Source of the DNA: an uncultured Brevundimonas sp.
GTDB lineage: Bacteria > Pseudomonadota > Alphaproteobacteria > Caulobacterales > Caulobacteraceae
Length of the DNA stretch: 10,296 nucleotides
Assembly: GCA_946885435.1 (NCBI GenBank)
Contig: CAMPGL010000071.1
Coordinates: forward strand, 1-10,296
Direction of reading: 5' to 3'
The notes beneath the pieces are model-generated. The model worked only from the letters and a program-made list of their open reading frames with translations, was not told where the DNA came from and ran no database searches. Below are positions 6,103 through 10,296 of the stretch, piece by piece (positions within the stretch are counted from its first letter, which is position 1; each line of letters opens with the position of its first letter). Both the position numbers and the translations under genes were made by a program.

Positions 6103-6926
6103 GCCGCCCCAAGCTCTTCGCCATGCCAAGCCGCGCGGAGCTCAAGCGCGCCGCGCTGCTGTCGCTCGTCGTGACGCTGGTGTCGCTGGCCTGGCCGGTC
6201 GGGGCCCTGGCCCAGGACCTCGTCACCCAGACCGGCGGCCAGGGCGCGGCCCTGAACATCGACCTGGGCACGGGCGCCGGCCTGACCGAGCGGGTCGTCC
6301 AGCTCATCGGTCTGATGACGGTGCTGTCGCTGGCGCCGTCGATCGTCATCATGACGACCAGTTTCGTGCGGATCGTCGTGGTGCTGTCGCTGCTGCGCAC
6401 CGCGCTCGGCCTGCAGCAGTCGCCGCCCAATGCCGTGCTGGTGTCCCTGGCGCTGTTCCTGTCGGCCATCGTCATGGCCCCGACGTGGACCGCGGCCTAC
6501 GATTCCGGCATCCGCCCCCTGCTGGACCAGCAGATGGAGCTGCCCCAGGCCTTCGACGCCGCGGCCGAGCCGGTGAAGACCTTCATGCTCAGCCAGGTGG
6601 GTGAAAGCGACCTGGCCCTGTTCACCCGCCTGTCCCAGATCGAATCCGGCGTGTCCGCCGAAGATTTGCCGCTCCGCGTCGTCACCCCGGCCTTCATGAT
6701 CTCCGAGCTCAAGCGCGCCTTCGAAATCGGCTTTCTGCTGTTCGTGCCCTTCCTGGTCATCGACCTGGTCGTGGCCAGCGTGCTGATGTCCATGGGCATG
6801 ATGATGCTGCCGCCCGTGGTCGTCAGCCTGCCCTTCAAGCTGATCTTCTTTGTCCTGGTGGACGGCTGGCGTCTCGTCGCCGGCTCGCTGGTCGAAAGCT
6901 TCCAGCGCGGCGCGGGCGGGGGTTAG
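6099..6926 (+). CDS. fliP: Flagellar type III secretion system pore protein FliP
   Basis: FliP forms the core of the export gate with FliQ and FliR in the inner membrane. The start at 6099 overlaps the fliO stop (ATGA) and gives 275 residues. A cleavable signal peptide, unusual for a polytopic protein but normal for FliP, is visible: basic n-region to Arg17, hydrophobic stretch ~18-36, cleavage likely at ALA|QD after residue 38. Then come the hydrophobic block with TSFVRIVVVLSLLRTALG, the QSPPNAVLVSLALFLS motif, a periplasmic segment, and the conserved C-terminus with FLVIDLVVASVLMSMGMMMLPP and FKLIFFVLVDGW. A longer in-frame reading upstream (from 5784) would run through fliO and is rejected. 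A strong terminator follows about 105 bp downstream. Confidence 0.95.
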   Translation: MSRPKLFAMPSRAELKRAALLSLVVTLVSLAWPVGALAQDLVTQTGGQGAALNIDLGTGAGLTERVVQLIGLMTVLSLAPSIVIMTTSFVRIVVVLSLLRTALGLQQSPPNAVLVSLALFLSAIVMAPTWTAAYDSGIRPLLDQQMELPQAFDAAAEPVKTFMLSQVGESDLALFTRLSQIESGVSAEDLPLRVVTPAFMISELKRAFEIGFLLFVPFLVIDLVVASVLMSMGMMMLPPVVVSLPFKLIFFVLVDGWRLVAGSLVESFQRGAGGG

Positions 6927-7066
6927 AGCCCCAGCGCCCGGCGGAAGTGGAGCTCGAAGCCAAAGAATCCGGTCCGGTCTGGCAGATCGTCGGCCGCTGG
7001 ACCTTCTGATCCGCCGATCCGCGGAAAAGGACGGCGGGACGCGCACGCGTCCCGCCGTTTTCGTTT
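6923..7066 (-). other. Short gap with a possible gene-end remnant
   Basis: Between fliP and the BON gene the minus strand has an open frame ending in TAA at 6923-6925, which overlaps the fliP TAG. It reads DLPDRTGFFGFELHFRRALGL at its end, with high third-position GC. It has no ATG, GTG or TTG start below the BON stop codon, and the terminator hairpin interrupts it. It could be the tail of a lost gene that once ended against fliP, or chance. I do not recognise the sequence. Confidence 0.25.
7031..7066. terminator. Bidirectional intrinsic terminator
   Basis: ACGGCGGGACGCG (7031-7043) and CGCGTCCCGCCGT (7046-7058) are perfect complements, a very stable GC hairpin of up to 13 bp (11-12 in practice with a real loop). 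TTTT (7058-7061) and TTT (7064-7066) follow on the plus strand, ending fliOP transcription. AAAA at 7025-7028 gives a T-run on the minus strand, so it can also end the convergent BON transcript, whose stop codon lies directly next to it at 7067-7069. Confidence 0.9.
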
Positions 7067-7945
7067 CTACGAGACCTTGCCGGAGGTCGAACCGCTGGCG
7101 GTCGTGCGGGCGCCGGTCGCTACCACGCCGGCCATGTCGCCGCCCGCCTGCTGGACCCGAAGGTTGTTCTGGACGTGCTTCACGCCGGAAATGCGCTCGA
7201 CGCAGTCCTCGGCCCGACGCTTGTCCGCCCGGCTGGCCACCGTGCCATTGAGCGTGACCTCGCATTCGGAGACGGCCACCTCGATGTCGGAGGCGTCCAG
7301 CCAGCGGTCTTCCGTCAACCGGTCGTTCACATCCTCGCGGATGCGGTCGTCCGAGCGCCGATAACCCTTCGGGCCCTTGCCCCAGTTGGCGCCGCGTTCG
7401 CCGGCGTAGTAGTCGCGCTCATAGGCGGCGTCGTCGTCCGAGAACATGCCGGTGACGGCCTCCTTGGTGCGCTCCCACCAGTTGCCCTCATGGTCGCGGC
7501 GGTGCTCGGACCGGTCGCGACGGTCGCGGTCAGCGCCATGATACTCGGTCCCGCCGTAGTCCCACCGGCCCTGGAACCGCGACGTATAGGGGTCATAGCC
7601 CTGACGGCCCCGGCCATAGTCGCGCGCCTGCGACTGCGGATAGCGTCCCTGGGCGTAGTCACGCTCGCCGCGCGACTGGCTCGCATCGCGGGGCCGGGCC
7701 TCATCCCAGGCCGGGCCGTAGCGCCCCGTGTACTGATCCTGGCTGTAAGCGGTCCAGTCCGGCTCGCGGTCCAGATGCACGCCGGGGCGGCCGAAATCCT
7801 CGCGACGCTCGCGTCCCCAGGCACGCTCCGGGCCAAAGGTGCGATCCTCTCGACCCTGCCAGGCCTCGCGGCGCTCCCAGTCGCCGCCGCCTCGCCTGCG
7901 TTGCTCGTGATGCCGGGAATAGTCGTTGCCATAGCGGTCGGTCAT
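7067..7945 (-). CDS. BON-domain protein with a long charged low-complexity N-terminus
   Basis: A 292-residue protein in two parts. Residues 1-~195 are low complexity, rich in Arg, Asp, Gly, Tyr, Trp and Gln (for example RRDRSEHRRDHEGNWW), probably disordered. Residues ~197-265 form one BON domain: DRIREDVNDRLTEDRWLDASD, then EVTLNGTVASRADKRRAED, then ISGVKHVQNNLRV. BON domains bind membranes or ligands and occur in osmotic-shock proteins such as OsmY, but here there is no signal peptide, so export is not indicated. The tail is Ala/Gly/Ser/Thr rich. The ATG at 7943-7945 is set by GAGGAG (7955-7960 on the complement, 9-bp spacing). Similar proteins are common in Caulobacterales and sphingomonads; I recall no defined role. 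The 119 bp upstream hold its promoter region, but I cannot pick out boxes. Confidence 0.85.
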   Translation of the reverse strand: MTDRYGNDYSRHHEQRRRGGGDWERREAWQGREDRTFGPERAWGRERREDFGRPGVHLDREPDWTAYSQDQYTGRYGPAWDEARPRDASQSRGERDYAQGRYPQSQARDYGRGRQGYDPYTSRFQGRWDYGGTEYHGADRDRRDRSEHRRDHEGNWWERTKEAVTGMFSDDDAAYERDYYAGERGANWGKGPKGYRRSDDRIREDVNDRLTEDRWLDASDIEVAVSECEVTLNGTVASRADKRRAEDCVERISGVKHVQNNLRVQQAGGDMAGVVATGARTTASGSTSGKVS

Positions 7946-8064
7946 GATCGCCTGCTCCTCTGAAATGACCTGCAGGAGCCGGGCGCCGCGTGCGCCGGCT
8001 TCCGTCCGATCAACCGAACGGGCGGCGAATTGTTCGCGGGTCAGTTCAGGCTGCTATGGCGGCG

Positions 8065-8766
8065 TCACCGCCACCCCCCGCCCAGGGTGGCCTCTTCCGC
8101 GGCCGGATTGGCGGGCCGGGCGATCAGGCCGGTCTGGGTGATCCACACCTCGTATTCGCCGCCATCGACCATCGGCATGGCCGCGCCGGACCCGTACAGG
8201 GTGTCGACCGCCTCGCCCAGGAACGGGAACCGCCGGCCCAGCCGCCAGGCGTCGATCCACCAGCGCTCCAGCCGCGGATCGCGCGGGGGCCTGAGGCTAT
8301 GGACACTGCGACGGGCGTTGAGCTCGTCCTCGGTCTCGATGTAGCGCCCCGACAGGCGGTCCAGCTGGTATTGGCTGTCGAGGCCCAGCACATTGGCCCA
8401 GGGCTCCCACTTCAGGACCCGCGCTTCGACTCGCCATTCGTCTCCGTAAAGATCGTAGATTCCCGCACGGCCGTCCGGATAGACCTCGCTCGGCGGCTCG
8501 GTCAGCTCGGCGGAAAAGTGCCGCGGGCCGATCTGCTCGGTCCGGATCGTCGCCACCGGCCGTTCGAAAGTCAGGCGCTGATAGGTCTGGACATCCATAC
8601 CGACCAGGCCCGCGATGACCCCCGCGGCCGCCACCGCCCCGCCGCCGACGGTTCTGAGCAGCCCTGATATCGGCCGGCCTCCGAACACCGCCCCCAGCCC
8701 CGCCAACAGGGTGATCCCGCCGACCAGCGCCAGGAACCCCGGGATCAACCACCACCACCAGTCCAC
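8065..8766 (-). CDS. Membrane-anchored protein of unknown function, two N-terminal helices
   Basis: A 233-residue protein. It starts MDWWWWLIPG, with one helix at ~4-27 and a second at ~38-57 (VGGGAVAAAGVIAGLVGM), followed by a ~175-residue soluble domain. That domain contains IYDLYGDEWRVEARVLKWEPWANVLGL, LDRLSGRYIETEDE and GEYEVWITQTGLIARP. I recall proteins with this GDEWRV...KWEPWAN...LSGRY pattern labelled 'cation/multidrug efflux pump', but two helices cannot make a pump and that label looks unfounded. The short hairpin anchor would put the soluble part on the same side as the N-terminus. The start is a GTG at 8764-8766 backed by GGAGG (8773-8777 on the complement, 6-bp spacing). It is divergent from the 3D-domain gene. 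GCTAAGGT on the complement of 8793-8800 resembles a Caulobacter -10 element, weakly. Confidence 0.8.
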   Translation of the reverse strand: MDWWWWLIPGFLALVGGITLLAGLGAVFGGRPISGLLRTVGGGAVAAAGVIAGLVGMDVQTYQRLTFERPVATIRTEQIGPRHFSAELTEPPSEVYPDGRAGIYDLYGDEWRVEARVLKWEPWANVLGLDSQYQLDRLSGRYIETEDELNARRSVHSLRPPRDPRLERWWIDAWRLGRRFPFLGEAVDTLYGSGAAMPMVDGGEYEVWITQTGLIARPANPAAEEATLGGGWR

Positions 8767-8868
8767 GCGCGGCCTCCGTCAAGCTTGGCGGCACCTTAGC
8801 GCACAACGGTCAGCCAGGGCGCCGCCTCTTGTCGCAGGCGAACGGCCAAGCCTCGCTTTCGCCTCATC

Positions 8869-8886
8869 GCGCGGTATTTTCCGCGC
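8869..8886. promoter_or_regulatory. Inverted repeat between two divergent genes
   Basis: GCGCGG (8869-8874), TATTTT, then CCGCGC (8881-8886) form a perfect 6-bp inverted repeat around an AT-rich core, in an otherwise GC-rich 146-bp divergent gap. No T-run follows, so it is not a terminator. It could be an operator, or the TATTTT could be a -10 element for the 3D-domain gene, although I see no matching -35. Confidence 0.3.
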
Positions 8887-8912
8887 ATCCGAAACTGCCA
8901 AAGAGACCCCCG

Positions 8913-9380
8913 GTGATCGATCCCGCCTCGGCCGCCTTCATCCTGGCCATGCTCATGGGCCCCGCCGGCCCTCTCGCTTCCGAAGTCTCCGACGTGGCGC
9001 CCCTGGCCGCCGCCGAGGTCCGGGAGCCGGAGTGGCGCATGCGGGCGACCCTGTATCACCAGGGCGGCGGCGGCGCGGGTCCGCGGGACTCTCTGGGCTG
9101 TCCTCCGGTGGCCATGCGCACGGCCGCGGCCGACCGCAACGTCGCCCCGCGGCGCAGCATCATCTTCATTCGCGAGACGGTCGGCATCCGCATGCCGGAC
9201 GGCAGCCTGCACGACGGCATCTGGTACGTCTCGGACGTCGGCCCGGCCATCCGCGGCCAGCGCATCGATCTGTTCACCGGCATGGGCCGATCCTCGATGG
9301 ACCCGATCATGCACCTGAACACCGACCACCTCAGCGTGGTGCGGATGGGGACCTTCGAAGGCTGCCCGCCCCGGGACTAG
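8913..9380 (+). CDS. 3D (Asp-Asp-Asp) domain protein
   Basis: With the GTG at 8913 the product is 155 residues. A hydrophobic stretch near the start (residues ~5-20, ASAAFILAMLMGPAGP) could be a poor signal peptide or anchor. The C-terminal half is a 3D domain: RRSIIFIRETVG (from residue ~80), DGSLHDGIWYVSDVGPAI, then GQRIDLFTG. Asp101, Asp108 and Asp119 fit the three aspartates that name the family. This double-psi barrel is shared with the catalytic part of MltA-type lytic transglycosylases, so a cell-wall role is likely but unproven; there is no separate wall-binding domain. The start is uncertain: GTG 8913 has only a weak AAGAGA upstream, and an in-frame TTG at 8829 would add 28 residues that look non-coding. 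Confidence 0.78.
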   Translation: MIDPASAAFILAMLMGPAGPLASEVSDVAPLAAAEVREPEWRMRATLYHQGGGGAGPRDSLGCPPVAMRTAAADRNVAPRRSIIFIRETVGIRMPDGSLHDGIWYVSDVGPAIRGQRIDLFTGMGRSSMDPIMHLNTDHLSVVRMGTFEGCPPRD

Positions 9381-9386
9381 ATTGCT

Positions 9387-9563
9387 CTAACGGGTAAGGC
9401 CGCGGCCGATCATGACGATCGAAGCCAATGTCGTGCCTCCCCCGACAGTGAGGCAGAGCCCGCGAAACGCCGGGAAATAGTCCGGCACATTGAGCACGCA
9501 CGCGCCTACGAGGCCGAGGACCATACCCCATAGGACCTCCGGCCTGATGGGTTCGGGTTTCAC
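9387..9563 (-). CDS. Small two-helix membrane protein (58 residues)
   Basis: This short gene starts with GTG at 9561-9563 and stops with TAG at 9387-9389. The translation begins MKPEPIRPEVLWGMVLG. It has a charged, proline-rich N-terminus, a helix at ~11-27 (LWGMVLGLVGACVLNV), a short loop with PDYFPAFRG, a second helix at ~36-53 (LCLTVGGGTTLASIVMIG), and the basic end RGLTR. That is a coherent small membrane protein with a positive tail. It begins 12 bp after the TAG of the four-helix protein upstream, in the same frame, so it is probably co-transcribed. GAGAGG lies directly against the GTG, too close for a good ribosome site, so re-initiation may be used. It ends 6 bp from the convergent 3D gene. 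I know no family for it. Confidence 0.62.
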   Translation of the reverse strand: MKPEPIRPEVLWGMVLGLVGACVLNVPDYFPAFRGLCLTVGGGTTLASIVMIGRGLTR

Positions 9564-9575
9564 CCTCTCAGCGCC

Positions 9576-10004
9576 CTAGGCCGCTCCGCCCGCGCCGAAG
9601 TCGAAGTCCTTGCGCGCGGTGATGATGGTCACGATGAAGCCGGCCATGACGTCCAGCAGGACCATCACGGTGATCAGAAAGAAGGTCGCGGTCGCGAAGC
9701 TCGGGAAGAGCAGAAACTCGACCAGGCAGAAGATGAACAGCACCATCGACAGGGCGTGGTTCACGATCGCGACCTTCTGGCTCGACGTCGACTTCAGCAG
9801 CTCGAAGAACAGCAAGATCAGCGAGAACAGGACCAGCAGATCGCCGACCCCCATCACCCACCGGCCGCCCGACGGCATCGTCATCCCGATCAGCTCCTGT
9901 CGGAGCGCAATGTCCGCTGTGATGCCGGGGTCATTCATCCCCGCCAAAACGAAGATGTTGTAGAGGATGAAGGTGATGAACAGCAGCGGAAAGGCGGTCA
10001 GCAT
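9576..10004 (-). CDS. Four-helix integral membrane protein of unknown function
   Basis: A 142-residue protein with four predicted transmembrane helices, at ~2-22 (LTAFPLLFITFILYNIFVLAG), ~50-70 (MGVGDLLVLFSLILLFFELL), ~82-101 (HALSMVLFIFCLVEFLLFP) and ~104-130 (TATFFLITVMVLLDVMAGF). The tail is short (ARKDFDFGAGGAA). The loop between helices 1 and 2 (MNDPGITADIALRQELIGM) is the longest. I recognise no catalytic or transport motif; such proteins are common in alphaproteobacteria as hypothetical. The start at ATG 10002-10004 puts helix 1 at the N-terminus and has GGGGA about 7 bp upstream. An in-frame ATG at 10107-10109 would add 35 polar residues overlapping the end of the glycosyltransferase gene and is less likely. 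It sits between the GT2 gene and the 58-residue membrane gene. Confidence 0.75.
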   Translation of the reverse strand: MLTAFPLLFITFILYNIFVLAGMNDPGITADIALRQELIGMTMPSGGRWVMGVGDLLVLFSLILLFFELLKSTSSQKVAIVNHALSMVLFIFCLVEFLLFPSFATATFFLITVMVLLDVMAGFIVTIITARKDFDFGAGGAA

Positions 10005-10092
10005 CGTGGGTCCCCTGCGACTTGGCCGCTCACTGATATCCCTGTTCGCCCGGCCCTGAAAGCGGACAGCGCTCGTTACGAGAGCCGCCGCC

Positions 10093-10296
10093 TCAGGCTT
10101 CCGTGACATCGCCCGGGTTCCGGGATCTGGTGCGCAGCCACATCACGCCCAGCAGGTCCGACAGGGCCGCCCACAGCCGGCCGAGGTTGGTGTACTTCGA
10201 CCGCCCCGTCTCTCGGCCCCGGTGGCCCACATCCATGAACAGGTTCTGATAGCCCTCGCGGATCATCAGGGCCGGCAGGTAGCGGTGGATGTGATC
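10093..10296 (-). CDS. Family 2 glycosyltransferase, C-terminal part
   Basis: The last 67 residues of a protein that enters from the right edge. The stretch DHIHRYLPALMIREGYQNLFMDVGHRGRETGRSKYTNLGRLWAALSDLLGVMWLR (read in pieces) matches the C-terminal pattern of dolichol-phosphate-mannose-synthase-like GT2 enzymes. These have a conserved H-R-x-R-x-x-G-x-SKYTNxGR block after the catalytic domain, then a hydrophobic or amphipathic segment. Such enzymes move a sugar from a nucleotide donor to polyprenyl phosphate or a lipid at the inner membrane. The DXD motif and donor site are outside the window, so substrate cannot be said. The TGA is at 10093-10095. The next gene on this strand begins 88 bp downstream. 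Confidence 0.82.
   Translation of the reverse strand, partial: DHIHRYLPALMIREGYQNLFMDVGHRGRETGRSKYTNLGRLWAALSDLLGVMWLRTRSRNPGDVTEA

Noticed and set aside
6947..7009. 20-codon plus-strand GTG reading after fliP, ending GPVWQIVGRWTF
   Set aside because: Very short, with no ribosome site and no known relative; not supportable as a gene.
5922..7265. 447-codon minus-strand frame opposite fliO and fliP
   Set aside because: The His/Gln/Arg/Gly-rich translation has no recognisable domain and crosses the terminator hairpin.
7175..7963. 262-codon hydrophobic-looking plus-strand frame opposite the BON gene
   Set aside because: The Ala/Val/Leu richness comes from reading the Arg/Asp/Tyr-rich BON gene in reverse; the BON domain and GAGGAG site support the other strand.
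9331..9531. Minus-strand frame with GGAGGT three bases before an ATG
   Set aside because: The translation is Arg/Pro rich without structure and runs antisense into the 3D gene; the overlapping frame encodes a coherent membrane protein.

Overview
The window reads as a GC-rich alphaproteobacterial chromosome. Caulobacterales (Caulobacter, Brevundimonas, Phenylobacterium) is the best guess. The support is the style of the flagellar proteins, the TIGR01459-type HAD / MaoC / RibF run, and a divergent flagellar promoter region with two copies of TTAACCAT, the half-site known for the cell-cycle regulator CtrA. Genes are tightly packed. I see no rRNA, tRNA, CRISPR array, insertion sequence or phage gene.

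Layout, left to right. (1) 1-285, minus: N-terminus of a methylmalonate-semialdehyde dehydrogenase. (2) 417-4118, plus: a compact five-gene operon of HAD-IIA hydrolase, MaoC-type hydratase, ribF (FAD synthesis; TTG start), folE (GTP cyclohydrolase I) and a Sel1 plus prolyl-4-hydroxylase-type 2OG-Fe(II) oxygenase. Gene joints overlap or are under 10 bp. (3) 4122-4511, minus: a VOC protein, convergent with the oxygenase. (4) 4571-5728, minus: flgB-flgC-fliE (rod and MS-ring/rod adaptor), divergent from 5836-6926, plus: fliO-fliP (export gate). The 107 bp between the two flagellar operons hold a nested dyad, 5742-5782, whose inner and outer repeats share one centre. (5) 7031-7066: a strong bidirectional terminator between fliP and the next gene. 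(6) 7067-7945, minus: a BON-domain protein with a long low-complexity charged N-terminus. (7) 8065-8766, minus: a membrane-anchored protein of unknown function. (8) 8913-9380, plus: a 3D-domain protein. (9) 9387-9563, minus: a 58-residue two-helix membrane protein, easily missed, 12 bp after a 142-residue four-helix membrane protein (9576-10004). (10) 10093-10296, minus: C-terminus of a GT2 glycosyltransferase.

How they work together: flgB, flgC, fliE, fliO and fliP all belong to the earliest flagellar assembly stage (rod, rod adaptor, export gate), so shared divergent control makes sense. ribF and folE both make cofactors from GTP-derived pathways, and they share an operon with an uncharacterised protein hydroxylase.

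No complete, clearly new biological system is visible. The items most worth a second look are the concentric dyad between the flagellar operons, the Sel1-hydroxylase coupled to folE, and the small membrane gene at 9387-9563.
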